Shown one piece after another: positions 6,601-11,619 of a DNA stretch of 25,523 bases. Positions within the stretch are counted from its first letter, which is position 1. Each line of letters starts with the position of its first letter. The stretch is from a virus. A program made the position numbers and the translations under genes. Where the stretch lies: the IMG/VR virus record IMGVR_UViG_3300042862_000090, positions 1 to 25,523 of that record; one strand, written 5' to 3'. The notes beneath the pieces are model-generated. The model was not told the origin of the DNA, made no database searches, and saw only the letters and a list, made by a program, of their open reading frames with translations.

Positions 6601-7413
6601 TTATTTCCAGTAATTCATAAATCCAGTACTGTAATGTAAATAATCAGTCTGGAATAATTTATTTATTGACTCTATATTAGACTTAAGATTTTCAGGTTCT
6701 TTTTTAAATAACACCCAGCATTTAGATGATGGACAATATATTGAACTAACGTAACCCCATTGCTTCATTAAAATATCCATACTCTTATTGGTATGTAATG
6801 CAGAATGGACAGGTGGTGTAATATAGAACCAGTTTGGATCATTAGGTATATTTTCACAAACTACTGTGTGTATTATCATTATCCCATCTTCAGTTACTAA
6901 ATTGTTTATATGATCAAGGTCTGCTCTTTTTCGTACATGCTCAAATAAAGCACTTGTAACAACCACATTTACTTTACTCAAGTTTTCCTCTTTAACGTAT
7001 TGAACAGTATCAGCAGTATTATCTGTAACATATGGATCATACACTGGTAATGATAAATCAAAATATTTTAAAAGTATCTTACTTAATGTACCATACCCAC
7101 CAGCATAGTCAAGCATATTAGTTTTAATAATATTGTTCTTCACTAAAATATTTATCATTGTTGCCTGCTCTATATAGGGTGGTTCATTTATATCTTCTCC
7201 AAGCATTTTATTTTCAAAGAGTGTGTGGAAATCAAAATTTAATTTACACCATGCATCATACTCCATTTTAAATACAGTATCAGAACAAGTAAATCCACAT
7301 GAGTTACATTTGTAGTAATGAGAACTATTTAAAAAATAATCATAGGGAGGTTGATACTCTTTAGTAAAAGCATATGTTATATCATTACCGCATATTATAC
7401 ATTGATCTTTCAT
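6601..7413 (-). CDS. SAM-dependent methyltransferase with N-terminal zinc-binding segment
   Basis: This 270-residue protein starts with two Cys pairs (C5-x2-C8, C36-x2-C39) as in zinc-binding sugar C-methyltransferases. A Rossmann SAM-binding motif I follows (MLDYAGGYGTLS, residues 100-111), with an acidic residue after the next strand (VYDPY), and LFEHVRKRADLDHI then sits where motif IV usually lies. The layout resembles methyltransferases of deoxysugar and O-antigen pathways, though the family's C-terminal domain is mostly missing (usual length about 400). I infer methylation of a sugar nucleotide or glycan. It lies between the aminotransferase (gap 1 nt) and the acyltransferase (gap 3 nt). 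Confidence 0.8.
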   Translation of the reverse strand: MKDQCIICGNDITYAFTKEYQPPYDYFLNSSHYYKCNSCGFTCSDTVFKMEYDAWCKLNFDFHTLFENKMLGEDINEPPYIEQATMINILVKNNIIKTNMLDYAGGYGTLSKILLKYFDLSLPVYDPYVTDNTADTVQYVKEENLSKVNVVVTSALFEHVRKRADLDHINNLVTEDGIMIIHTVVCENIPNDPNWFYITPPVHSALHTNKSMDILMKQWGYVSSIYCPSSKCWVLFKKEPENLKSNIESINKLFQTDYLHYSTGFMNYWK

Positions 7414-7414
7414 T

Positions 7415-8032
7415 TTACTGTGTATATATTTTAAATTGTGACAAATCTGGATATACTAGTTCTATATCTGGATTGTGTTTCTTTGTGCCATCTTGATTAT
7501 AGAATTGACCCATCAATTGTATACCTCTTGCGGCCAACTCTGGTATCATATAAAAGTTCCAACCAGTCATGGTAAATGTATCTTCATGATATGAACATTC
7601 ATTTCTTCCACTATATCTAGCTTTCTTAAACCATTCGTATGCTTCTTTATCATCCGTTAGTATTGCTCCACCTTTTGATAACTTTAAGTGTTTATGTGGA
7701 CCTGTAAAAGAAATGCACATGTGTGTACCTGGACTGTACATATCAGCAGTAAACCTTAAAGCTGAGTCCCAAACTTTTGTTGGCTTCAATTGGTACGCTC
7801 CTTTAAATGAACCTTCTATAAATTTAACTACCCCATTAGCATGCATTATCTCACATGGCACAGATGGATATGTTTGACTTGGGATTTCTATTTCTTTGCC
7901 TGATATGTTTTCATAATATAACGCTAAAAAAAGAGCATTGCTCAAACTGTCTATAGCCACCACATATGGTGCACTAGTATAGTCTGATAATACTTTTTCA
8001 AATTCCTTTGTAATATTATGTGGGTTTATCAT
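7415..8032 (-). CDS. Compact DegT/DnrJ/EryC1/StrS-type sugar aminotransferase
   Basis: This 205-residue protein matches the N-terminal PLP-binding half of DegT-family sugar aminotransferases. Visible parts are a DSLSNALFLAL helix in place of the usual cofactor-binding G-T-x-A stretch, the IPSQTYPSVPCEI strand, WDSALRF (D89, in place of EDAAQA) and SFTGPHKHLKLSKGGAILTDD, where K114 would bind PLP. SGRNE follows as in the family (GxN/RGR). The family is normally 360-400 residues; the C-terminal small domain is almost absent. This may be a minimal enzyme, a degenerate one, or one needing a partner. It overlaps the GT2 gene by 4 nt (ATGA). Confidence 0.75.
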   Translation of the reverse strand: MINPHNITKEFEKVLSDYTSAPYVVAIDSLSNALFLALYYENISGKEIEIPSQTYPSVPCEIMHANGVVKFIEGSFKGAYQLKPTKVWDSALRFTADMYSPGTHMCISFTGPHKHLKLSKGGAILTDDKEAYEWFKKARYSGRNECSYHEDTFTMTGWNFYMIPELAARGIQLMGQFYNQDGTKKHNPDIELVYPDLSQFKIYTQ

Positions 8033-8673
8033 ATAAGCTTTTGTAGTTTTTGAGTATCTCTGTCATATAAATCAGATGCCATTTCTGCAGGTATAGATAC
8101 CAAAAATTCTTTTATAAATTCTTCTTTACTGTAGAATCTTTTTGGGTAATGGAACATGGTAAAGTGATATCTATTTATTCTAACGTCACCTTCTGGGTTA
8201 ACTGTATGCGCCCCACCACTATAATTTATTTCTCCAATAGACTTTCTAAACATTAAAGATTTACAGTACCATGGATGTAATTTTCCATGTGTAAATTCCC
8301 TTGGGCCATTTTGTCCTTCTTGAACTACCATGTTATAACCTTTAAACTTAATTACGTCAAAATTTTCAATAGCATCAAGATCCTCCAAACTAATATTGAT
8401 CAATTCATCCTGGTCTACTACAATGATCCATTCTGCTTCTGATTCTTTCCAACAGTTATTTCTCAAGTATGTTCCAGAAATACCTTTTGGTTCTTCTAAT
8501 ATATAGTCTACAACATTACAACCACGGCTTCTGCAATAGTCTCCTGTTTCATCTGTAGAGTTATCATTATAAATATTGATTTTACATCCTGGAAATCTTT
8601 CTTGATAATGATCTAAGAACATTGGTAAGATATGCATCCCATTATAAGCTGGTACAAATATTTCTACTTTCAT
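8029..8673 (-). CDS. Family 2-like (GT-A fold) glycosyltransferase
   Basis: This 214-residue protein opens with VEIFVPAYNGMHILPMFLDHY and IYNDNSTDETGDYC, the nucleotide-sugar-binding start of GT-A glycosyltransferases. VVDQDE (residues 85-90) is the DxD-like metal site. There is no transmembrane segment, so it acts in the cytoplasm. It is the first gene of the sugar cassette, overlapping the aminotransferase by ATGA. A TATATTTG box lies only 4 nt before the ATG and has no -33 partner, so transcription may be leaderless or come from readthrough of the terminator at 8686-8732. The acceptor is unknown: a virion protein, a host glycan or DNA are all possible. Confidence 0.85.
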   Translation of the reverse strand: MKVEIFVPAYNGMHILPMFLDHYQERFPGCKINIYNDNSTDETGDYCRSRGCNVVDYILEEPKGISGTYLRNNCWKESEAEWIIVVDQDELINISLEDLDAIENFDVIKFKGYNMVVQEGQNGPREFTHGKLHPWYCKSLMFRKSIGEINYSGGAHTVNPEGDVRINRYHFTMFHYPKRFYSKEEFIKEFLVSIPAEMASDLYDRDTQKLQKLI

Positions 8674-8685
8674 AAAACAAATATA

Positions 8686-8855
8686 ATAAAAAAACCCAGG
8701 TAGTAATTCTTGATCAGAGAAACTTTCCTGGGGGTGTTACTGGTTATACATTTCTGCTTTCCCATTAACGGAGAGACCAAGCAGCAGATCTAACGGGATG
8801 CATATTTGGTACTGAGCCTGCAAATCCTATTCACAGGTCTAGCAAAAGACTAATC
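8686..8855 (-). ncRNA. Candidate structured RNA ending in a strong terminator
   Basis: This stretch has no open frame and is richer in G and C than its neighbours. On the minus strand it can form several hairpins in order: AGACC/GGTCT enclosing GGAT-TTG...CAAA...ATCC; CTGCTT/AAGCAG with an inner TCTCC/GGGA; and a final CCCAGG/CCTGGG stem (8695-8700 with 8727-8732) followed by TTTTTTTATT. A weak promoter-like pair (TTTA-N19-TTATTTTG) lies in the end of the lipoprotein gene. It could instead be a long structured 3'UTR of that gene. Confidence 0.45.
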
Positions 8856-9209
8856 TATACAAAATAATCTCTTTCTACTGTAGCTATAAATATTAAATTC
8901 ATTCACAGTATCTATCCAATATCCCAATGGGAAAGTGTCCTTGCAATAGAATGGATAGTCTGCCGTGTTATTATAGATAGGACTTGATACAGTATCCCAA
9001 TGATATGTATAAACATACCTAGGTCTAGTGTTGTCATACCCATCACCATTCCACCAACCTGGATCACTTTGAACATCAATAGAGTCCTTGTATCTTCTCT
9101 CCCACAGATACATTGCTTTACATGTACATGGCTCTGCATTAGGACCATACTCTTCCTTCTTACATCCAGTTAAGAAAATTGTTAATGCTAATAATAATAC
9201 TTTTTTCAT
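8850..9209 (-). CDS. Phage-encoded lipoprotein
   Basis: The 119-residue precursor begins MKKVLLLALTIFLTGCKKEE, a textbook lipoprotein signal peptide with lipobox LTGC, so Cys16 would be lipidated. The mature part has Cys residues at CTCK, FYCKD and near the C-terminus, and is rich in Tyr, Trp and Asp (YVYTYHWDTV, YPFYCKDTFPLGYW). I recognise no family. Phage lipoproteins made in the infected cell commonly block superinfection by binding the receptor (T5 Llp is an example), and that is my preferred guess. The gene stands alone between two candidate RNAs, with a 14-bp palindrome directly before its start. Confidence 0.75.
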   Translation of the reverse strand: MKKVLLLALTIFLTGCKKEEYGPNAEPCTCKAMYLWERRYKDSIDVQSDPGWWNGDGYDNTRPRYVYTYHWDTVSSPIYNNTADYPFYCKDTFPLGYWIDTVNEFNIYSYSRKRLFCID

Positions 9210-9217
9210 AATATTTA

Positions 9218-9231
9218 TACCTTTAAAGGTA
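9218..9231. promoter_or_regulatory. 14-bp palindrome upstream of the lipoprotein gene
   Basis: TACCTTTAAAGGTA is a perfect palindrome ending 8 bp before the lipoprotein ATG. Its inner TACCTTTA is one base off the TAnnTTTG -7 box on the minus strand. It may be an operator or translational hairpin; chance cannot be excluded in AT-rich DNA. Confidence 0.35.
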
Positions 9232-9284
9232 ACTACTTTTCAAAAACACTACATAATAGAGAATCAATATCCCCAATATGATAT

Positions 9285-9489
9285 AAAAACAGAGGCTCCC
9301 ACCTGCCTTACTCTGTCATGAGCTTATCTCTACAGTAACTCACCCGATGCCACGGATGCTTAACCACCCTGCATTCCCTCCTTCACAATGTTAAGTTGTC
9401 TTGTGAGCCAGTTGTTTTTACTTTCTTTAGGGAGAACTTGTAATGGGTATCCTAACGGTTTTATCCTATTAGCTTGTCTCCCGTCTTAT
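9285..9489 (-). ncRNA. Structured non-coding RNA of about 205 nt with own promoter and terminator
   Basis: A consensus host promoter lies at 9494-9524 and an intrinsic terminator at 9285-9315 (CAGAG/CTCTG with an inner AGGC/GCCT, then TTTTTATA). Between them is a GC-richer stretch with no credible minus-strand frame. Visible helices are GGGAGA/TCTCCC (9477-9482 with 9430-9435), TCACAA/TTGTGA (around 9384-9406), and GAG-TTA/TAA-CTC near 9320-9340. I do not recognise the family: it lacks the landmarks I know for 6S, tmRNA, RNase P, GOLLD or ROOL RNA. It lies upstream of the lipoprotein gene and may be an independent regulator. Confidence 0.65.
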
Positions 9490-9493
9490 ACCA

Positions 9494-9524
9494 CAAATAT
9501 ATATTATAATATGCATAACACAAA
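9494..9524 (-). promoter_or_regulatory. Bacteroidota-consensus promoter of the 205-nt RNA
   Basis: On the minus strand TTTG (9521-9524), a 19-nt spacer and TATATTTG (9494-9501) match the consensus exactly. Transcription should start near 9487-9490, just before the GGGAGA helix strand. Confidence 0.8.
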
Positions 9525-9647
9525 ATATAACTTACAAATGTATGCTATACTTTACATATTATACCAAATATACTTTACATAATAGTACTATATTGTAAAT
9601 TTTATTTAAGGTTATTCCCTGATGAAAATTATTTATTTTGTGCCATA

Positions 9648-10142
9648 TTATTTAATTTTTCCTAATTGTCTAAATACTATTGATATTCTTTTGTGTTCTA
9701 GTTTTTCTATGCTGTGTTTCCAATGTGTTCTGTATACACCTTTAAGCTGTATAATAGATCTTGCTGGTAAAGTTATAACTTCTCTTTTTGTTCCATATGT
9801 CAAAATAAGTTTTGCATCTGATAACAAACTCAATATGGTTATTACAGGTCCAGCATCTACATTATCTATATGCGGAACCATCTTGTTTCCTGGATAATAA
9901 GTGTTAACTGTTATATCTTCTGGTAAAGCATCTAGTATTTTTTTATCTATCAACCTATAACATAGATCTAGTAGATACTCAGGAATAGGATCTAACTTCT
10001 CATTACTATAAATAGAATTGCCATATCTTACTAGAGTTCTATCATTAGATACTTTGCTGTTTGCTTCAGCTTGTGCCAGAGACTCTAACAGTAAGAGTTC
10101 TTCTTCTATAGATATAACATTAAATTCTGGTGTTACTATCAT
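9648..10142 (-). CDS. AlkB-like 2-oxoglutarate/Fe(II) dioxygenase
   Basis: This 164-residue protein carries the complete 2OG-Fe(II) oxygenase signature: NTYYPGNKMVPHIDN with H91-x-D93, the distal H143 in WKHSI, and R152-x5-R158 (RISIVFR), the AlkB-type 2-oxoglutarate and substrate arginines. LDPIPEYLLDL and DITVNTYYPG are also typical. It is shorter than E. coli AlkB (216 residues). Family members remove methyl groups from DNA or RNA bases, or act on modified nucleotides. In this phage it may repair alkylated DNA or process a base modification. It is transcribed leftward from the divergent region, from a promoter overlapped by a palindrome. Confidence 0.85.
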   Translation of the reverse strand: MIVTPEFNVISIEEELLLLESLAQAEANSKVSNDRTLVRYGNSIYSNEKLDPIPEYLLDLCYRLIDKKILDALPEDITVNTYYPGNKMVPHIDNVDAGPVITILSLLSDAKLILTYGTKREVITLPARSIIQLKGVYRTHWKHSIEKLEHKRISIVFRQLGKIK

Positions 10143-10154
10143 ACTAAATAATTA

Positions 10155-10183
10155 TGTCACAAATATAGTAAACATTTGTGACA
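10155..10183. promoter_or_regulatory. 29-bp palindromic operator over the AlkB promoter
   Basis: TGTCACAAA and TTTGTGACA are perfect 9-bp inverted repeats separated by 11 bp, that is, about two helical turns centre to centre. The left arm overlaps the minus-strand -7 box TATATTTG (10160-10167), which lies 17 nt before the AlkB ATG. This is the geometry of a dimeric repressor or activator site. No TTTG sits at -33, which would suit an activator-dependent or tightly regulated promoter. Confidence 0.6.
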
Positions 10184-10405
10184 GTTTATCCCCGGTCTAT
10201 TTTACTAAGTTCATGTACCCCAGGGGTATAACTAGATGGGGAAATTACGGGATATGGGTTTATAATATGTAAGGGATTGTGAAGGGGCCTCCCTACAACA
10301 CCCCCCGGGGCCTGGCCGATTGGGGGGTACCCCTATGACTCTGAGGGCATGAATCTCATACTAGATAAAAATAAAAACTTTTTATTACTGTGGAAAAAAG
10401 GTTGC
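10184..10405. other. Divergent intergenic region with GC-rich island, possible origin
   Basis: I see no gene in these roughly 220 bases. They contain G and C homopolymer tracts unlike the rest of the window. There are palindromes TACCCCAGGGGTA (10216-10228), CCCCGGGG (10303-10310) and GGGGTACCCC (10324-10333). ACCCCCC (10300-10306) can pair with GGGGGGT (10322-10328), and AGGG with CCCT around 10283-10294. Four G-runs at 10223-10258 (loops of 11, 7 and 4 nt) could form a G-quadruplex. An AT-only inverted repeat (AATAAAAA/TTTTTATT, 10370-10388) follows. The position between divergent gene blocks suits a replication origin; this is inference. Confidence 0.35.
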
Positions 10406-10418
10406 CGCTTGTAACTGA
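10406..10418 (+). promoter_or_regulatory. GCCGCTTNNAACT element 1
   Basis: The sequence is GCCGCTTGTAACT, one of five same-strand copies in 10406-12112. It precedes a roughly 95-nt RNA candidate that ends at the terminator at 10494-10523. I infer a phage promoter core. Confidence 0.45.
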
Positions 10419-10424
10419 TCTTAT

Positions 10425-10523
10425 GTGAAAAGTGATGCATCTCACTGACCCAACATATGGAAAATGTGCTAGCTACTGGTGAACACAAGATGTGAACAGA
10501 GAGAAATCTCTGTTCTTTTTTTT
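10425..10523 (+). ncRNA. Short structured RNA with strong terminator
   Basis: This stretch has no open frame. Small hairpins GTGA/TCAC (near 10434), ACAT/ATGT (near 10453) and CACA/TGTG (near 10483) are followed by a textbook terminator. That terminator is a 9-bp stem, GAACAGAGA with TCTCTGTTC, closed by a GAAA tetraloop and followed by eight T. The repeat element at 10406 would place the start about 10425-10435. Exact ends are uncertain, and I recognise no known RNA family. Confidence 0.5.
10494..10523 (+). terminator. Rho-independent terminator with GNRA loop
   Basis: The perfect 9-bp stem (10494-10502 with 10507-10515) has loop GAAA and is followed by TTTTTTTT. No protein gene lies upstream on this strand, which argues that it ends a non-coding transcript. 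Confidence 0.9.
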
Positions 10524-10538
10524 AACCACAATGCTTAG

Positions 10539-10551
10539 GCCGCTTTTAACT
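10539..10551 (+). promoter_or_regulatory. GCCGCTTNNAACT element 2
   Basis: The sequence is GCCGCTTTTAACT inside CTTAGGCCGCTTTTAACTTA, a 20-mer identical to copy 3 at 11144-11163. It lies 16 nt after a terminator and 14 nt before the first stem of the next RNA. Confidence 0.5.
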
Positions 10552-10559
10552 TAGTTTGA

Positions 10560-10672
10560 TTATTGATAAGTTATGTCCCAACACGGAAGTGAGACATAGT
10601 TGAGTTACAAGTCCTGGGACTTTTAGGCAGCTAGGAGAGGGAATGTACGCCCTTGGCATAACTTATCTTTTT
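10560..10672 (+). ncRNA. Structured RNA closed by an 11-bp stem, ending in a T-run
   Basis: An 11-bp perfect stem, GATAAGTTATG (10565-10575) with CATAACTTATC (10657-10667), encloses about 80 nt and is directly followed by TTTTT. Inside are TCCCA/TGGGA (10576-10580 with 10615-10619), containing a CAC-GGAA-GTG mini-hairpin, and AGGG/CCCT (10638-10641 with 10650-10653). Together they make a three-way-junction-like fold. No frame runs through it. It may be a free RNA of about 110 nt or a leader that controls the gene at 10698. Confidence 0.6.
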
Positions 10673-10697
10673 ACTAACTTAATTAAACTATACTATT

Positions 10698-10883
10698 ATG
10701 ATTGTAAAGAACATGATTGAAGAGATTGAGGGTATTATGATTCTTAACAAAGCTAAGGTGGACCATAAGGTTCTCAATGCTTTAAAGGAATTAGATCCTA
10801 AAGACATTAAGGATTACCGCAATAGCCTAGCACTAGAGTGGCAGGTTAAGCACAAGAACAAGATGATACTATTAGAGGATTAA
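10698..10883 (+). CDS. Hypothetical early-region small protein
   Basis: I do not recognise this 61-residue protein. It is mostly helical and charged (MIEEIEGIMILNKAKVDHKVLNALKELD, then RNSLALEWQVKHK). It is the first plus-strand protein gene after the divergent region. The leader AATTAAACTATACTATT belongs to the A/T-rich motif found before several genes here. Its last codons (Leu-Glu-Asp-stop) form the left arm of the terminator. Confidence 0.65.
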   Translation: MIVKNMIEEIEGIMILNKAKVDHKVLNALKELDPKDIKDYRNSLALEWQVKHKNKMILLED

Positions 10884-10894
10884 CATCCTCTTTT
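10874..10894 (+). terminator. Terminator overlapping the stop of gene 10698
   Basis: GAGGAT-TAAC-ATCCTC followed by TTTT. The stem begins in the penultimate codons, and the TAA stop lies in the loop. Confidence 0.7.
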
Positions 10895-10930
10895 AGTATT
10901 ATATATTTTTTAACTAATAATATAAACATT

Positions 10931-11119
10931 ATGAAAACAATTATTTTTATTTGGTACTTAGTGACAGGAACTGTAGTACCACAACACAAAGTGAATGACA
11001 GACAGACTTATGCTGTGTTCTTTGAAGATGGTAAGGTAGTAGACTTTGCCTTTAGAGGTGAAGTTATGCAGTATATACTTACTGGTGAGTTTGAGTATGA
11101 TGAAACATTAGAGGATTAA
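10931..11119 (+). CDS. Hypothetical early-region small protein
   Basis: This 62-residue protein starts with a hydrophobic stretch (MKTIIFIWYLVTGTVV) and continues with FEDGKVVDFAFRGEVMQYILTGEFEYD. The N-terminus is too short and irregular for a sure membrane segment and may be a buried strand. It ends Leu-Glu-Asp-stop like the gene before it, and again these codons lie in a terminator stem. The function is unknown. No GCCGC element precedes it, so it may depend on readthrough from 10698. Confidence 0.65.
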   Translation: MKTIIFIWYLVTGTVVPQHKVNDRQTYAVFFEDGKVVDFAFRGEVMQYILTGEFEYDETLED

Positions 11120-11136
11120 GTTCCTCTTTTGTTTTA
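11110..11136 (+). terminator. Terminator overlapping the stop of gene 10931
   Basis: GAGGA and TCCTC pair around a 6-nt loop that holds the stop, followed by TTTTGTTTT. It is nearly the same sequence as the terminators at 10874 and 11428. Confidence 0.65.
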
Positions 11137-11148
11137 CATTATACTTAG

Positions 11149-11161
11149 GCCGCTTTTAACT
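11149..11161 (+). promoter_or_regulatory. GCCGCTTNNAACT element 3
   Basis: GCCGCTTTTAACT lies 12 nt after a terminator and 23 nt before the ATG at 11185. This is the shortest distance to a protein gene and the best case for promoter function. Confidence 0.5.
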
Positions 11162-11184
11162 TACATTAATTTAAACTATACATT

Positions 11185-11418
11185 ATGGAAATTACACGCG
11201 TACAACCACCTAAATTCCGTGTTGGTAAACACTTGCTAAATGAATATGAACTTAGAACATTAATGCTTGAGGTAGCACAGGGTAAAAAACCTGCTGGTAT
11301 TAAAGTTAAGTGTTCTGAAGGTAACATATCTACCATTAGAAAAGACGGTGTGCTAACTGAGAAGTTAACAGGTTTAGATTTAGCAGTTTCACTGACATTT
11401 CAAATGCTTGCTTTGTAG
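11185..11418 (+). CDS. Hypothetical early-region protein
   Basis: I do not recognise this 77-residue basic protein. KPAGIKVKCSEGNISTIRKDG followed by LTGLDLAVSLTFQML suggests a small alpha/beta fold. It has no membrane segment. Its leader AATTTAAACTATACATT carries the A/T-rich pre-start motif. It forms a single-gene unit between the element at 11149 and the terminator at 11428. Confidence 0.65.
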   Translation: MEITRVQPPKFRVGKHLLNEYELRTLMLEVAQGKKPAGIKVKCSEGNISTIRKDGVLTEKLTGLDLAVSLTFQMLAL

Positions 11419-11427
11419 ACTTATTTA

Positions 11428-11453
11428 AAGAGGAGTAACATCCTCTTTTTTTT
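11428..11453 (+). terminator. Rho-independent terminator
   Basis: AAGAGGA and TCCTCTT pair around a 6-nt loop, followed by a run of eight T counted from the stem end. Confidence 0.85.
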
Positions 11454-11477
11454 GTCTCCCCACGGTGTAGCTTTGTA

Positions 11478-11504
11478 ACTCAAGTGCTGATAATGAACTA
11501 GTTA
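11478..11504 (+). repeat. 27-bp repeated element B, copy 1
   Basis: It begins ACTCAAGTGCTGATAAT and ends TAGTTA. It matches 23 of 27 positions of the copy at 12229-12255. Here GTAACT/AGTTAC flank it as an inverted repeat. It lies in a gene-free gap and its role is unknown. Confidence 0.5.
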
Positions 11505-11526
11505 CAAAAAACCCATATTGCTCAGA

Positions 11527-11584
11527 ACTCATACCCTATTGCGCTGCGCGCAAGGCTTATTTGCCGCTTTTAACTGTGAGGGAT
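11527..11584 (+). repeat. 58-bp duplicated element A, copy 1, with covarying hairpin
   Basis: It matches 46 of 58 positions of 12064-12121 with no gaps. It contains the hairpin TTGCGC-TGC-GCGCAA and, downstream, GCCGCTTNNAACT element 4 (11563-11575). In the other copy the hairpin is TTCCCC-TGC-GGGGAA, so two base pairs have switched on both sides. This indicates selection on the folded form, in RNA or as extruded DNA. Confidence 0.65.
11563..11575 (+). promoter_or_regulatory. GCCGCTTNNAACT element 4
   Basis: GCCGCTTTTAACT lies 44 nt before the ATG at 11620, within duplicated element A. The previous terminator is about 110 nt upstream. Confidence 0.5.
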
Positions 11585-11619
11585 TATTATTTATTTATTA
11601 ACTTTTAAAACCCATTATT

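Noticed and set aside
8678-8685. TATATTTG box just before the GT2 gene as a promoter
   Set aside because: It ends only 4 nt before the ATG and has no TTTG partner; left as a remark, not a feature.
8733-8850. Possible tRNA or tRNA-like structure
   Set aside because: No T-loop GTTCGAAT-type sequence and no acceptor pairing of tRNA size.
8912-9148. Second minus-strand frame inside the lipoprotein gene
   Set aside because: Out-of-frame shadow; the main frame has a full lipoprotein signal peptide.
9565-9572. Another minus-strand TATATTTG box
   Set aside because: No -33 partner and no matching transcript unit; the exact promoter at 9494-9524 explains the RNA better.
9388-9582. Plus-strand 64-codon frame across the 205-nt RNA and its promoter
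   Set aside because: The peptide is compositionally odd and runs through promoter boxes and RNA helices on the other strand.
9622-9897. Plus-strand frame opposite the AlkB-like gene
   Set aside because: Antisense shadow; the minus-strand protein has all catalytic residues.
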